Shown piece by piece: positions 1 to 8,419 of a stretch of DNA of 47,856 nucleotides. Each line of letters begins with the position of its first letter. Positions within the stretch are counted from its first letter, which is position 1. The stretch spans positions 1 to 47,856 of the forward strand of contig CAJOLC010000007.1 in NCBI GenBank assembly GCA_905235305.1, in the 5' to 3' direction. Below the pieces are notes generated by a model. It saw only the letters and a list, made by a program, of their open reading frames with translations. It searched no databases and had not been told where the DNA came from. Source of the DNA: an uncultured Bacteroidaceae bacterium (lineage in GTDB: Bacteria > Bacteroidota > Bacteroidia > Bacteroidales > Bacteroidaceae). The position numbers and the translations under genes are program-made.

Positions 1-1
1 G

Positions 2-328
2 AGGAATGTGCCTTCTTCTCCCCGCAAGATGAGATACGTGGTTGATTTGGTTCGCGGTATGGAGGTAAACAGAGCGTTGGGCACTCTGAAGTTCTGCGTT
101 AAGGCAGCAAGTGAAGACGTCGAGAAGGTGCTTCGCTCAGCCATTGCCAATTGGGAACAGAAGAATGAGCGCAAAGCCGAAGAAGGTGAGCTCTATATTA
201 GTAAGATCTTCGTAGACGAGGGCGCTACCCTCAAGCGTATGAGACCCGCTCCTCAGGGTCGTGGTTACAGAATCCGTAAGCGTTCTAACCATATCACGTT
301 GTTCGTTGACACCAAGAATAAAGATTAA
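2..328 (+). CDS. rplV: 50S ribosomal protein L22 (5' truncated by window edge)
   Basis: L22 lines the peptide exit tunnel of the large subunit and binds several 23S rRNA domains. The visible 109 codons match the central and C-terminal part of Bacteroidales L22: the SPRKMR segment, [17 protein letters not shown], and the beta-hairpin [15 protein letters not shown] that reaches into the tunnel. The reading frame is open through base 2, so the GTG at 8 is an internal valine codon and not a start. The missing N-terminus (roughly 25 residues by comparison with the family) lies upstream. It is followed after 8 bp by rpsC, the usual S10-operon order. Identification is secure; only the start is unseen. 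Confidence 0.96.
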   Translation, partial: RNVPSSPRKMRYVVDLVRGMEVNRALGTLKFCVKAASEDVEKVLRSAIANWEQKNERKAEEGELYISKIFVDEGATLKRMRPAPQGRGYRIRKRSNHITLFVDTKNKD

Positions 329-336
329 GGAAAAGT

Positions 337-1065
337 ATGGGACAGAAAGTTAATCCAATAAGCAACCGCCTCGGTATTGTCCGTGGTTGGGATTCCAATT
401 GGTACGGAGGTAAGGAGTTCGGTGAGTCTATCCTCGAAGATAGCAAGATCCGCAAGTACCTCGGCGCACGCCTCGGTGATGCAAGCATCTCGCGCATTGT
501 CATCGAACGTACTCTCAAGATGGTGACTATCACTGTTTGTACTGCTCGTCCGGGTCTTATCATTGGTAAGGGTGGAGAGAAGGTTGATACCCTCAAGGAG
601 GAGCTGAAGAAGCTCACTCAGAAGGATGTTCAGATTAACATCTTCGAGGTTAAGAAACCTGAACTCGATGCAGTTATCGTTGCGAACAACATCGCTCGTC
701 AGGTAGAAGGTAAAATCGCTTACCGTCGTGCTATCAAGATGGCTATCCAGAACACCATGCGTGCCGGCGCAGAAGGCATCAAGGTGTTGATTTCCGGTCG
801 TCTCAACGGTGCAGAAATTGCACGTTCTGAGATGTTCAAGGAAGGCCGTACTCCTCTGCATACGCTCCGTGCTGACATTGACTACTGCAAGTCAGAGGCT
901 CTGACAAAGGTTGGTCTGCTTGGCATCAAGGTGTGGATTTGCCGTGGTGAGGTTTATGGCAAGAAGGATCTTGCTCCCAACTTCACTCAGCAGAAGGACA
1001 ATGGTCGCGGTTTCGGTGGTGGTGACAGAAAGAACTTCCGCCGTAAGAAGAACAACAATCGCTAA
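337..1065 (+). CDS. rpsC: 30S ribosomal protein S3
   Basis: S3 sits at the mRNA entry channel of the small subunit and contributes to its helicase activity. The 242-residue product starts [13 protein letters not shown], the invariant S3 N-terminus. It carries the KH-domain loop as [17 protein letters not shown] (about residues 70-86), then the C-terminal S3 domain with [12 protein letters not shown] and TLRADIDY. The C-terminus ends in a basic Gly/Arg/Lys/Asn tail, as in other Bacteroidota. It lies between rplV and rplP with spacers of 8 and 13 bp, consistent with a polycistronic message. Nothing unusual. Confidence 0.98.
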   Translation: MGQKVNPISNRLGIVRGWDSNWYGGKEFGESILEDSKIRKYLGARLGDASISRIVIERTLKMVTITVCTARPGLIIGKGGEKVDTLKEELKKLTQKDVQINIFEVKKPELDAVIVANNIARQVEGKIAYRRAIKMAIQNTMRAGAEGIKVLISGRLNGAEIARSEMFKEGRTPLHTLRADIDYCKSEALTKVGLLGIKVWICRGEVYGKKDLAPNFTQQKDNGRGFGGGDRKNFRRKKNNNR

Positions 1066-1078
1066 AACTTAGATTATC

Positions 1079-1504
1079 ATGTTACAACCAAAAAGAACCA
1101 AATATCGCAGACCGCAAAAAGGTCGTTGCAAGGGTAATGCCATGCGTGGCAACCAGTTGGCTTTCGGATCCTTTGGCATCAAGTCTCTCGAGACGCATTG
1201 GATTACCGCCCGCCAGATTGAGGCTGCCCGTGTAGCTATGACGCGTTACATGCAGCGTGAGGGACAGAGCTGGATTCGCATCTTCCCCGATAAGCCCATC
1301 ACAAAGAAGCCCGCTGATGTACGTATGGGTAAAGGTAAGGGTGATCCCGTCGGTTATGTGTTCCCCATTACTCCCGGTCGCATCATTTTCGAGATTGAAG
1401 GCGTTTCTTATGAGATCGCCAAGGAAGCGCTTCGTCTGGCATCTCAGAAGCTGCCTGTTACGACGAAGTTCATTGTTAGACGTGATTACGACAAAAACGC
1501 ATAA
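1079..1504 (+). CDS. rplP: 50S ribosomal protein L16
   Basis: L16 helps form the A-site region of the large subunit. The 141-residue sequence begins [16 protein letters not shown] and contains [29 protein letters not shown] and the [11 protein letters not shown] segment, all signatures of bacterial L16; length is typical. An overlapping ORF in another frame (1257-1526) has no family resemblance and is a shadow. The stop is separated by 2 bp from the rpmC start, as expected in this operon. Confidence 0.98.
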   Translation: MLQPKRTKYRRPQKGRCKGNAMRGNQLAFGSFGIKSLETHWITARQIEAARVAMTRYMQREGQSWIRIFPDKPITKKPADVRMGKGKGDPVGYVFPITPGRIIFEIEGVSYEIAKEALRLASQKLPVTTKFIVRRDYDKNA

Positions 1505-1506
1505 TT

Positions 1507-1685
1507 ATGAAGATTGCAGAAATTAAGGAGATGACTACTGCCGATTTGGCAGAGCGCATACAGACGGAGCAGGCTAACTGAACCATGCAGTATCACCCCT
1601 GGCAAACAGTGCACAGATTAAGGCTGCGCGTCGTGACATTGCACGCCTCAAGACCGTGCTTCGCCAAAGAGAGTTGAATAAATAA
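1507..1685 (+). pseudogene. rpmC: 50S ribosomal protein L29, interrupted by a short out-of-frame deletion
   Basis: The first 24 codons (MKIAEIKEMTTADLAERIQT and so on) are a good L29 N-terminus, but frame 0 hits TGA at 1579-1581. A second frame starting at AAC 1581 continues as NHAVSPLANSAQIKAARRD and ends in RQRELNK with TAA at 1683-1685, a good L29 C-terminus. Bacteroidales L29 normally has about six residues between the two blocks where only two bases (TG) remain, so I infer a 16-nt deletion. Reading the C of AAC 1578 twice (a -1 shift) would join the halves as AN-L-NHAV with five residues missing. L29 is dispensable in E. coli, so a true lesion is possible, but an assembly error is at least as likely. 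It is too short and broken to appear as one ORF. Confidence 0.85.
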
Positions 1686-1703
1686 CAAAATGGTCTTAAA
1701 CAC

Positions 1704-1961
1704 ATGGAAGCAAGAAATTTAAGAAAGACGAGAACAGGTGTTGTCGTAAGCGACAAGATGGATAAGACCATTGTTGTAGCTGCGAAGTTTAAGGAGAAGC
1801 ACCCCATCTATGGCAAGTTCGTTTCGAAGACGAAGAAGTATCATGCTCATGATGAGAAGAATGACTGCCATAAGGGTGACACCGTCCTGATTATGGAGAC
1901 CCGTCCCTTGAGCAAGACCAAGAGATGGAGAGTAGTAGAAATCGTAGAAAGAGCTAAGTAA
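1704..1961 (+). CDS. rpsQ: 30S ribosomal protein S17
   Basis: S17 is a primary 16S rRNA binding protein with an OB fold. The 85-residue product has the family core [39 protein letters not shown], the [19 protein letters not shown] segment and a C-terminal helix. Length is typical. It follows the rpmC terminus by 18 bp and is followed by rplN after 2 bp, as in a canonical spc region. An ORF on the opposite strand here is a shadow. Confidence 0.98.
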   Translation: MEARNLRKTRTGVVVSDKMDKTIVVAAKFKEKHPIYGKFVSKTKKYHAHDEKNDCHKGDTVLIMETRPLSKTKRWRVVEIVERAK

Positions 1962-1963
1962 TT

Positions 1964-2329
1964 ATGATACAAGCAGAATCTAGATTAGTAGTTGCAGACA
2001 ATAGCGGTGCAAAGGAAGCTATGTGCATTCGTGTGCTTGGCGGTACTCGTCGTCGCTATGCATCTGTGGGTGATGTGATTGTTGTATCTGTGAAGAGTGC
2101 AATCCCCACCAGTGAAGTTAAGAAGGGTGCAGTATCAAAGGCCTTGATTGTACGTACTAAGAAGGAAGTTCGTCGTGCTGACGGCTCCTACATTCGTTTT
2201 GATGATAACGCTTGCGTTCTCCTGAACAATGCAGGCGAGTTGCGTGGTAGTCGTATTTTCGGTCCTGTTGCTCGTGAGTTGCGTGCTGCCAACATGAAGG
2301 TGGTCTCGCTGGCACCCGAAGTTCTTTAA
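1964..2329 (+). CDS. rplN: 50S ribosomal protein L14
   Basis: L14 lies at the subunit interface and takes part in intersubunit bridges. The 121 residues start [19 protein letters not shown] and contain [48 protein letters not shown] and a C-terminus with [13 protein letters not shown], the standard L14 pattern in full. It is essentially adjacent to rpsQ (2 bp) and is followed by the interrupted rplX. Confidence 0.99.
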   Translation: MIQAESRLVVADNSGAKEAMCIRVLGGTRRRYASVGDVIVVSVKSAIPTSEVKKGAVSKALIVRTKKEVRRADGSYIRFDDNACVLLNNAGELRGSRIFGPVARELRAANMKVVSLAPEVL

Positions 2330-2348
2330 TCAATTAATGATTTCAGTA

Positions 2349-2617
2349 ATGAGTAAGTTACACATTAAGAAAGGCGATACAGTTTACGTCAACTCTGGCA
2401 ACAGACCGGTAAAGTGTTACAGGTGCTCGTGAAGGAGCAGCGCGCCATCGTGGAGGGAGTCAATATGGTCAGCAAGAGCCAGAAGCCCAGCGCCAAGTTC
2501 CCTCAGGGAGGTATTGTTAAGCAGGAAGCTCCCATTCAAGTTTCAAAGCTCAATCCTGTTGTGGACGGCAAGGCTGTTCGCTCCAACGGTAAGGCTATGA
2601 ATGTAACTGTTAAATAA
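2349..2617 (+). pseudogene. rplX: 50S ribosomal protein L24, interrupted by a short out-of-frame deletion
   Basis: The first 18 codons ([18 protein letters not shown]) are an L24 N-terminus with its KOW motif starting, but the frame then runs to TGA at 2430-2432. The correct continuation, [20 protein letters not shown] to the stop at 2617, is in another frame that picks up at ACC 2405. Family members read roughly GxDKGKTGKV at the junction; only AG remains between AAC and ACC, implying a 10-nt loss of the DKGK codons, the most conserved part of the KOW loop. A -1 shift at AAC would rejoin the frames. The C-terminus (ending MNVTVK) is also about a dozen residues shorter than I expect for Bacteroidales L24. 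L24 starts 50S assembly; null mutants in E. coli are viable but sick. Assembly error must be excluded first. Confidence 0.85.
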
Positions 2618-2632
2618 TAGGAGATGTTAATA

Positions 2633-3190
2633 ATGGCAAATACTGCAAGCCTTAAGAAAGAATATGCCGAGCGTATTGCTCCTGCGCTGAAGAAGCAGTT
2701 CAACTACTCTTCAGCCATGCAGATTCCCGTTTTGAAGAAGATTGTCATCAATCAGGGTCTGGGAATGGCAACAGCTGACAAGAAGATTATCGATGTTGCA
2801 ATCAACGAGCTTTCTGCCATCACTGGCCAGAAGGCTGTCGCTACTGTTTCCAAGAAGGACGTCGCTAACTTCAAACTGCGTAAGAAGATGCCTATCGGTG
2901 TCATGGTAACACTGCGTCGCGAGAGAATGTATGAGTTCCTCGAGAAACTCGTGCGCGTCGCTCTTCCCCGTATCCGTGACTTCAAGGGTATCGAGAGCAA
3001 GTTGGACGGCCGCGGCAACTATACCCTCGGCATCCAGGAGCAGATTATCTTCCCCGAAATCAATATCGATACCATCGATCGCATCCTGGGTATGAACATC
3101 ACGTTTGTCACCACTGCCAAGACCGATGAAGAGGGTTATGCTCTGCTCAAGGAGTTCGGCCTTCCCTTTAAGAACGCTAAAAACGACTAA
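2633..3190 (+). CDS. rplE: 50S ribosomal protein L5
   Basis: L5 binds 5S rRNA in the central protuberance. I start at ATG 2633 ([17 protein letters not shown]), not at the in-frame ATG 2624, because an AGGAG at 2619-2623 directly abuts the upstream ATG and is well spaced (9 bp) from the downstream one. The product is 185 residues, typical, with [51 protein letters not shown] and EQIIFPEI. The rpsN start follows 5 bp after the stop. Confidence 0.98.
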   Translation: MANTASLKKEYAERIAPALKKQFNYSSAMQIPVLKKIVINQGLGMATADKKIIDVAINELSAITGQKAVATVSKKDVANFKLRKKMPIGVMVTLRRERMYEFLEKLVRVALPRIRDFKGIESKLDGRGNYTLGIQEQIIFPEINIDTIDRILGMNITFVTTAKTDEEGYALLKEFGLPFKNAKND

Positions 3191-3195
3191 TCAAT

Positions 3196-3495
3196 ATGGC
3201 AAAAGAATCAATGAAGGCCCGCGAGGTCAAGAGAGCTAAACTCGTGGCTAAGTATGCTGAGAAGCGTGCAGCGTTGAAGAAGATTGTGAAAAACGGCGAC
3301 CCTGTCGAGGCATACGAGGCAGCTCAGAAGCTGCAGGCTATCCCTCGTAACGCCAATCCCATCCGTCTTCACAACCGTTGCAAGCTCACCGGTCGTCCAA
3401 AGGGCTACATCCGTCTGTTCGGCCTTTCACGTATTCAGTTCCGTGAAATGGCTTCAAGCGGTCTCATCCCCGGCGTGAAGAAAGCGAGCTGGTAA
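3196..3495 (+). CDS. rpsN: 30S ribosomal protein S14 (zinc-independent type)
   Basis: S14 is a late-binding protein of the 30S head. The 99-residue product starts [20 protein letters not shown] and ends with [20 protein letters not shown] and the C-terminal [11 protein letters not shown]. It has a single cysteine where zinc-binding S14 has CxxC pairs, so it is the longer, zinc-free form. It is followed not by a tight junction but by a 240-bp spacer holding a repeat array before rpsH. Confidence 0.97.
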   Translation: MAKESMKAREVKRAKLVAKYAEKRAALKKIVKNGDPVEAYEAAQKLQAIPRNANPIRLHNRCKLTGRPKGYIRLFGLSRIQFREMASSGLIPGVKKASW

Positions 3496-3555
3496 ACGTT
3501 GTGCCTCCGGCGGGCTTCTGAAGTGTGAGTCGGGAATGCCTCTGGCATGATGGAA

Positions 3556-3641
3556 AAACGCGACATGTCGCAATAGCCAACGCGACACGTCCCATTTGCC
3601 AACACGACACGTCCCATCTGCCAACGCGACACGTCGTGTTT
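3556..3641 (+). repeat. 22-bp phased palindrome array in the spc operon (GACAYGTC family)
   Basis: Four tandem units of exactly 22 bp (3559-3580, 3581-3602, 3603-3624, 3625-3646). Each is centred on GACAYGTC; the first is the perfect palindrome CGACATGTCG. Centres fall at 3565.5, 3587.5, 3609.5 and 3631.5. Between units a second near-palindrome TTTGCCAA sits at about the half-phase (3598.5). The outer ends are inverted copies: AAACGCGACATGTCGC at 3556-3571 against GCGACACGTCGTGTTT at 3626-3641, 14 of 16 complementary. Small open frames on the - strand merely translate the repeat. It lies inside an otherwise tightly packed essential operon. Function unknown. Confidence 0.88.
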
Positions 3642-3700
3642 GCAGACACCTAAGGAGGCCTACGGAAGCGAGACAGTGAAAACACACATTTTTAATATTG

Positions 3701-3715
3701 TCGGGAGAGTCCCGA
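3701..3715 (+). other. Small hairpin upstream of rpsH
   Basis: TCGGGA-GAG-TCCCGA type inverted repeat (TCGGGA at 3701-3706, partner ending 3715) 20 bp upstream of the rpsH start. There is no T-run after it, so it is not a convincing terminator; it could be an attenuator or leader structure in the unusually long rpsN-rpsH spacer. Low information content on its own. Confidence 0.4.
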
Positions 3716-3735
3716 TCAATTAAACTTTAAATTAT

Positions 3736-4131
3736 ATGACAGATCCAATTGCAGACTATTTGACAAGATTGCGCAACGCAATTCAGGCCAAACACCGCGT
3801 AGTGGAAGTGCCTGCGTCAAATCTTAAGAAGGAGATCACGAAGATCCTCTTCGAGAAGGGCTACATCCTGAACTATAAGTTCGTGGAAGACGGCCCTCAA
3901 GGTACAATCAAGATTGCTCTGAAGTATGACGCCGTCAACAAGGTGAATGCTATCAAGAAGCTAATCAGAATATCCACGCCCGGTATGCGTAAGTACACCG
4001 GTTACAAGGATATGCCGAGAGTTATCAACGGACTGGGTATCGCTATCCTGTCCACATCTAAGGGTGTAATGACTAACAAGGAGGCTGCCGACCTCAAGAT
4101 TGGCGGCGAGGTTCTTTGCTACGTCTACTAA
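3736..4131 (+). CDS. rpsH: 30S ribosomal protein S8
   Basis: S8 binds helix 21 of 16S rRNA and in E. coli also represses the spc operon. The 131-residue sequence starts MTDPIADYLTRLRNAIQAKH and contains PASNLKKEITKILFEKGYI, STPGMRKYTGYKDMPRVING, IAILSTSKGVMTNKEA and the terminal GGEVLCYVY. Length is normal. Its start lies 240 bp after rpsN, so it may have its own leader or promoter, although no clear TAnnTTTG box is visible there. Confidence 0.98.
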   Translation: MTDPIADYLTRLRNAIQAKHRVVEVPASNLKKEITKILFEKGYILNYKFVEDGPQGTIKIALKYDAVNKVNAIKKLIRISTPGMRKYTGYKDMPRVINGLGIAILSTSKGVMTNKEAADLKIGGEVLCYVY

Positions 4132-4133
4132 TT

Positions 4134-4140
4134 AAGGAGG
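4134..4140 (+). promoter_or_regulatory. Strong Shine-Dalgarno site before rplF
   Basis: AAGGAGG at 4134-4140, 8 bp before ATG 4149 and just past the rpsH stop. Most genes in this window have no such site, which is typical for Bacteroidota, so this perfect match is notable. It decides the rplF start at 4149 against the in-frame upstream codon at 4116. Confidence 0.75.
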
Positions 4141-4148
4141 AATACATT

Positions 4149-4721
4149 ATGTCAAGAATAGGTAAATTGCCCATAAGCATTCCTGCCGGAGTGACTATCA
4201 ATGTCAGTGATGACAACAAGGTTACAGTAAAAGGCCCGAAGGGTGAGTTGTCTCAGGTTGTCGACCCCTCTATCAAGGTTAACATCTCTGAAGGCGAGAT
4301 GACTTTCGAAATCGTTGAAGAAAACGACACTGTCGAGACAAAGCAGAAGCAGGCTTTCCACGGCCTCTATCGCTCTCTCATACACAACATGGTTGTTGGC
4401 GTGTCCGAGGGTTACAAGAAAGAGCTTGAACTGGTAGGTGTCGGCTATCGTGTGTCCAACCAGGGCAACCTCCTGGAGTTCGCACTTGGCTACACTCACC
4501 CCATCCTCATTCAGCTTCCCTCTGAAATCAAGGTGGAAACAAAGTCCGAGAGAAACCAGAACCCCCTGATCATCCTCGAGTCCTGCGACAAGCAACTCCT
4601 CGGTCAGGTATGTGCTAAGATTCGTTCTTTCCGTAAGCCAGAGCCTTATAAAGGCAAGGGTGTCCTGTTCGTAGGCGAGCAGATCCGCAGAAAGTCCGGT
4701 AAGTCAGCTGGTGCTAAGTAA
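4149..4721 (+). CDS. rplF: 50S ribosomal protein L6
   Basis: L6 binds near the sarcin-ricin loop and factor-binding centre. ATG 4149 gives MSRIGKLPISIPAGVTI, the family N-terminus, 8 bp downstream of AAGGAGG; an extension to 4116 would overlap rpsH with unrelated residues. The 190-residue product has the two L6 repeats, including VKGPKGELS in the first and GVGYRVSNQGNLLEFALGY in the second, and a C-terminus with EPYKGKGVLFVGEQIRRKSG. Spacing to rplR is 19 bp. Confidence 0.98.
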   Translation: MSRIGKLPISIPAGVTINVSDDNKVTVKGPKGELSQVVDPSIKVNISEGEMTFEIVEENDTVETKQKQAFHGLYRSLIHNMVVGVSEGYKKELELVGVGYRVSNQGNLLEFALGYTHPILIQLPSEIKVETKSERNQNPLIILESCDKQLLGQVCAKIRSFRKPEPYKGKGVLFVGEQIRRKSGKSAGAK

Positions 4722-4740
4722 CCTCTAAAACTGTAAGATT

Positions 4741-5082
4741 ATGGCAACAAAATTAGAAAGACGAATCAAGATTAAGTACAGAGTTCGCAACAAGATTTCT
4801 GGTACTGCAGAGCGTCCCCGTATGTCTGTCTTCAGAAGCAACAAGCAGATATATGTACAGATAATAAATGATATGAATGGCACCACTTTGGTCAGCGCAT
4901 CTTCACTTGGCATGGAGACATGTCCCAAGAAGGAACAGGCTGCCAAGGTCGGCGAACTGGCTGCCAAGAAGGCTCTCGAAGCTGGCATTACTACAGTCGT
5001 ATTCGACCGTAATGGCTATCTCTATCATGGCAGAGTGAAGGAAGTTGCTGACGCAGCACGTAACGGTGGACTTAAATTCTAA
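4741..5082 (+). CDS. rplR: 50S ribosomal protein L18
   Basis: L18 binds 5S rRNA together with L5. The 113-residue product starts [20 protein letters not shown] and contains [44 protein letters not shown] and the C-terminal [20 protein letters not shown], which is diagnostic. The length is normal and the gene sits in canonical order between rplF and rpsE (6 bp gap). The opposite-strand ORFs covering it are shadows. Confidence 0.98.
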   Translation: MATKLERRIKIKYRVRNKISGTAERPRMSVFRSNKQIYVQIINDMNGTTLVSASSLGMETCPKKEQAAKVGELAAKKALEAGITTVVFDRNGYLYHGRVKEVADAARNGGLKF

Positions 5083-5088
5083 TGGATT

Positions 5089-5598
5089 ATGGCAAATAAA
5101 GTTAAGATAAACAGCGAAATGGAGTTGAAGGACAGACTCGTGGCAATCAACCGCGTAACCAAGGTTACCAAGGGTGGTCGCACGTTCACCTTCGCCGCTA
5201 TTGTAGTTGTTGGTAACGAGAATGGTATTATCGGTTGGGGCCTCGGCAAGGCAGGTGAAGTCACCGCAGCTATCGCCAAAGGCGTAGAGTCTGCCAAGAA
5301 GAACCTGGTACAGGTCCCCGTCTATAATGGCACAGTGCCCCACGAGGCAGCAGCCAAGTTCGGCGGTGCAGACGTGCTCATCATGCCTGCATCTCATGGT
5401 ACAGGTGTCGTTGCAGGCGGTGCCATGCGTGCTGTCCTCGACAGCGTCGGCATCACAGACTGTCTGGCAAAGTCAAAGGGCTCTTCCAACCCCCACAATC
5501 TGGTAAAGGCAACCATCGCAGCACTCTCTCAGATGCGCGACCCCAAGACCGTAGCCGCCAACCGTGGTATCAGTGTAGAAAAAGTATTTAGAGGATAA
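5089..5598 (+). CDS. rpsE: 30S ribosomal protein S5
   Basis: S5 lies at the mRNA entry site and influences decoding fidelity. The 169-residue protein shows [20 protein letters not shown], the [14 protein letters not shown] stretch, [17 protein letters not shown] and [15 protein letters not shown], then [15 protein letters not shown]. Typical length and order. Its TAA stop (5596-5598) overlaps the strong ribosome binding site of rpmD, which suggests translational coupling. Confidence 0.98.
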   Translation: MANKVKINSEMELKDRLVAINRVTKVTKGGRTFTFAAIVVVGNENGIIGWGLGKAGEVTAAIAKGVESAKKNLVQVPVYNGTVPHEAAAKFGGADVLIMPASHGTGVVAGGAMRAVLDSVGITDCLAKSKGSSNPHNLVKATIAALSQMRDPKTVAANRGISVEKVFRG

Positions 5599-5603
5599 GG
5601 AGG
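5597..5603 (+). promoter_or_regulatory. Strong Shine-Dalgarno site before rpmD
   Basis: AAGGAGG at 5597-5603 (followed by T), 7 bp before ATG 5611 and overlapping the rpsE stop codon. A ribosome finishing rpsE would be positioned on the site. As with rplF, the strength of the match is unusual against its neighbours. Confidence 0.75.
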
Positions 5604-5610
5604 TAAAGTT

Positions 5611-5787
5611 ATGGCAACAATCAAAGTACAGCAAGTAAGAAGCCGCATCCATGCTCCTCACACTCAGAAGGCCACTTTGGACACACTGGGTCTGAGAAAG
5701 ATGAATCAGATTGTCGAGATTGAAGACAATGCCTCTAACCGTGGCTTGATTAAAGCAGTTCATCATCTCGTAAAGGTGATTGACTGA
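5611..5787 (+). CDS. rpmD: 50S ribosomal protein L30
   Basis: L30 is a small protein on the solvent side of the large subunit. ATG 5611 to TGA 5785-5787 encodes 58 residues beginning MATIKVQQVRSRIHAPHTQ, followed by TLDTLGLRKMNQIVEIED and HHLVKVID, matching L30. It is absent from a list of longer ORFs because of its size. It lies between rpsE and rplO as in most bacteria and has one of the two strongest ribosome binding sites of the operon. Confidence 0.96.
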   Translation: MATIKVQQVRSRIHAPHTQKATLDTLGLRKMNQIVEIEDNASNRGLIKAVHHLVKVID

Positions 5788-5819
5788 TAGTTTTATGAAC
5801 AATTAATGTCGATTAAAAT

Positions 5820-6266
5820 ATGAAATTGAATAATTTGAAACCTGCTGCCGGTTCAACTCACAGTCGTAGAAGACTTGGTCGCGGTCCTGGTTCTGGCTTA
5901 GGTGGTACGTCTACCCGCGGCCATAAAGGTGCCAAGGCACGTTCCGGTTACAAGAAAAAGATTGGTTTCGAGGGCGGTCAGATGCCTTTGCAGCGTCGCC
6001 TGCCTAAGTTCGGCTTCAAGAACATCAACCGTGTAGAATATCAGGTAGTAAACCTCTCTACAATTCAGAAACTCGTCGAGAAGAAGAATCTTGAGAAAAT
6101 TTCTATTGCAGACATGGTTGCTGCCGGATTGGTTTCTGCTAAGGGACTGGTTAAGGTTCTTGGCAACGGCACACTGACCGCTAAGGTTGAAGTCGAAGCC
6201 AACGCCTTCTCTAAGAAAGCAGAAGAAGCAATCCAAAACGTAGGTGGTACTGCTACTAAACTTTAA
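5820..6266 (+). CDS. rplO: 50S ribosomal protein L15
   Basis: L15 is a late-assembly protein of the large subunit. The 148 residues start [20 protein letters not shown] and show the flexible Gly/Arg/Lys-rich N-terminus ([20 protein letters not shown]), [18 protein letters not shown], and a C-terminus with [20 protein letters not shown]. Typical length. The secY start follows 5 bp after the stop, the usual coupling. Confidence 0.98.
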   Translation: MKLNNLKPAAGSTHSRRRLGRGPGSGLGGTSTRGHKGAKARSGYKKKIGFEGGQMPLQRRLPKFGFKNINRVEYQVVNLSTIQKLVEKKNLEKISIADMVAAGLVSAKGLVKVLGNGTLTAKVEVEANAFSKKAEEAIQNVGGTATKL

Positions 6267-6271
6267 TTCTG

Positions 6272-7609
6272 ATGAAGAAGTTTATTGAAACATTAAAGAA
6301 CATCTGGCACATTGAGGATCTGCGCACCAGAATCCTCATCACGTTGGCCTTCGCTGCAATGTACCGTTTCGGCTCATTCATTGTTCTCCCCGGCATCAAT
6401 CCTGAGGCTTTGACTGCTTTGAGAGAACAGACCAACACAGGCCTCATGTCTCTGCTGAATATGTTTTCAGGTGGTGCATTCTCCAACGCATCTATCTTTG
6501 CACTGGGAATCATGCCTTACATCACAGCATCAATCGTCATCCAGCTCTTTGCTTTCGTTGTACCTTACTTCCAGAAGATGCAGCGCGAAGGCGAGAGCGG
6601 ACGTCGTAAGATGAATCAGTACACACGATGGCTGACCATAGCTATTCTGCTTTTTCAGGCACCGTCGTATCTGGTTAATCTGAAGATCCAAGCCCAGGGA
6701 GCCATAAATCCCAACATAGATCAGACATTGTTCTACATCGCAAGCACCGTTATCCTTGCTGCAGGCAGTATGTTCATTCTGTGGATAGGTGAGCGTATCA
6801 CCGATAAGGGTATCGGTAATGGCGTGTCACTCATCATTATGCTTGGTATCATAGCTCGTCTCCCCCAAGCCTTCGGTCAGGAAGTAGTATCTCGCCTGAA
6901 CAACCTGGGCGGTGGTGGCCTCGTGATGTTTATCTTGGAACTCGTGCTTCTCTTTGTCGTCATCCTTGCGGCTATCATGCTCGTTCAAGGTGTCCGCAAA
7001 GTGCCCGTACAGTATGCCAAGAGAATGGTTGCAGGACAGCAAGTTGGTGGCGTCCGTCAGTATATCCCCCTCAAGGTGTTTGCTGCTAATGTGATGCCCA
7101 TCATCTTCGCACAAGCCATCATGTTCATTCCCATCACTCTGCTGAGTCTCGTTTCCAATGGACAGGCTGCTTCGCCTGTACTCATGGCACTCTCTGACCA
7201 TACAAGTTGGGCTTACAACATTATCTTCGCTCTCTTGATCATCGCCTTTACATATTTCTATACTGCCATTACCTTGAACCCTGTTCAGATGGCAGAGGAT
7301 ATGAACGGTTTCATTCCTGGCATCCGTCCTGGTAAGGAAACTGCTGACTACATCGACAAGATAATGGACCTCATCACCCTGCCAGGTTCTCTGTTCCTGG
7401 CTGTGATTGCATGTATGCCCGCATTTGCAGGATTGCTCAACGTGAAGCCTGAGTTCGCTCAGTTCTTCGGCGGCACATCCTTGCTCATCCTCGTCGGCGT
7501 GGTTCTCGATACGCTGCAGCAGATTGAGAGTCATCTCCTCATGAGGCACTATGATGGTTTGTTGAGCTCTGGTCGCATACGTGGCCGCTCAGGTATATCT
7601 TCACGTTAA
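6272..7609 (+). CDS. secY: Preprotein translocase subunit SecY
   Basis: SecY forms the protein-conducting channel of the inner membrane with SecE and SecG. The 445-residue product has the N-terminal amphipathic segment (MKKFIETLKNIWHIEDLR), ten hydrophobic segments expected for SecY, the plug-region motif FSGGAFSNASIFALGIMPYI, and the cytoplasmic loop with ITDKGIGNGVSLIIM. The later loop EDMNGFIPGIRPGKETADYI and the C-terminal LLSSGRIRGRSG are also characteristic. The placement between rplO and map is normal for the phylum. Confidence 0.98.
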   Translation: MKKFIETLKNIWHIEDLRTRILITLAFAAMYRFGSFIVLPGINPEALTALREQTNTGLMSLLNMFSGGAFSNASIFALGIMPYITASIVIQLFAFVVPYFQKMQREGESGRRKMNQYTRWLTIAILLFQAPSYLVNLKIQAQGAINPNIDQTLFYIASTVILAAGSMFILWIGERITDKGIGNGVSLIIMLGIIARLPQAFGQEVVSRLNNLGGGGLVMFILELVLLFVVILAAIMLVQGVRKVPVQYAKRMVAGQQVGGVRQYIPLKVFAANVMPIIFAQAIMFIPITLLSLVSNGQAASPVLMALSDHTSWAYNIIFALLIIAFTYFYTAITLNPVQMAEDMNGFIPGIRPGKETADYIDKIMDLITLPGSLFLAVIACMPAFAGLLNVKPEFAQFFGGTSLLILVGVVLDTLQQIESHLLMRHYDGLLSSGRIRGRSGISSR

Positions 7610-7626
7610 GGAATAGTCACCAGCGG

Positions 7627-8412
7627 ATGATATTTCTTAAGACAGAAGACGAGATAGAATTGATGCGAGCTGCCAACCAGCTTGTTGCCAAGACACTGGC
7701 CGAAGTGGGGAAACATATCAGGCCAGGTGTCACGACAAAAGAGTTGGACAAGGTAGCAGAAGAATTCATACGCGACAATGGCGCGGTGCCAACCTTCAAG
7801 AATTTCCCCAACCCTTGTGGGGGCACACCGTTTCCTGCGTCGATTTGCACCTCGGTCAACGATGTGGTGGTGCATGGCGTACCAAACGACACGCCGTTAG
7901 CGAACGGAGATATCGTGTCGGTGGACTGCGGAGTACTTCTGAATGACTTCAATGGCGATTCTTGCTACACGTTCTGTGTCGGCGAAGTGTCGGAGGAAGT
8001 TGCTCAGTTACTTGATGTCACAAAGAGAGCCCTCTATGAGGGAATCGCGAGTGCCCAGCAAGGCAAGCGAATAGGTGATGTCGGGTTTGCAGTGCAGACA
8101 CTTTGCGAGTCTCATGGCTACGGAGTTGTCCGCGAGTTCGTAGGTCACGGCATAGGACACAAGATGCATGAAGACCCACAGGTTCCCAATTACGGGAGAA
8201 AGGGTAATGGACCGATGATAAAGAGCGGTCTGTGCATTGCGATTGAACCTATGATAACGATGGGGAGTCCGAAGATATATATGTGTGAGGACAACTGGAC
8301 CATCAAGACCCGCGACGGAAAACCATCGGCCCACTTCGAACACACGATAGCGGTGCACAAGGGAAATGTTGAGATTCTGTCTTCCTTCGAAGATATAGAA
8401 AAGGGAAAATAA
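7627..8412 (+). CDS. map: Type I methionine aminopeptidase
   Basis: Removes the initiator methionine from nascent proteins. The 261-residue pita-bread-fold enzyme shows [20 protein letters not shown] with the first metal-binding aspartate, [19 protein letters not shown] with the catalytic histidines, IEPMITMG and the C-terminal [11 protein letters not shown] glutamate-containing motif. It has no N-terminal extension. Between secY and infA it is in the position usual for Bacteroidota and Firmicutes. The start ATG 7627 lies 17 bp after secY. Confidence 0.97.
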   Translation: MIFLKTEDEIELMRAANQLVAKTLAEVGKHIRPGVTTKELDKVAEEFIRDNGAVPTFKNFPNPCGGTPFPASICTSVNDVVVHGVPNDTPLANGDIVSVDCGVLLNDFNGDSCYTFCVGEVSEEVAQLLDVTKRALYEGIASAQQGKRIGDVGFAVQTLCESHGYGVVREFVGHGIGHKMHEDPQVPNYGRKGNGPMIKSGLCIAIEPMITMGSPKIYMCEDNWTIKTRDGKPSAHFEHTIAVHKGNVEILSSFEDIEKGK

Positions 8413-8419
8413 ATATAAT

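Noticed and set aside
1579..2432. Programmed -1 frameshifting in rpmC and rplX
   Set aside because: No slippery heptamer or downstream pseudoknot is evident at either junction, and homologs do not need recoding. Missing bases by deletion or assembly error explain the data better; kept only as a remote alternative.
3435..3687. Three short - strand open frames with repeated Arg/Trp/Val/Cys-rich words
   Set aside because: They translate the 22-bp array in three frames; the regular repeat length modulo 3 leaves all frames open. No start signal and no non-repeat sequence.
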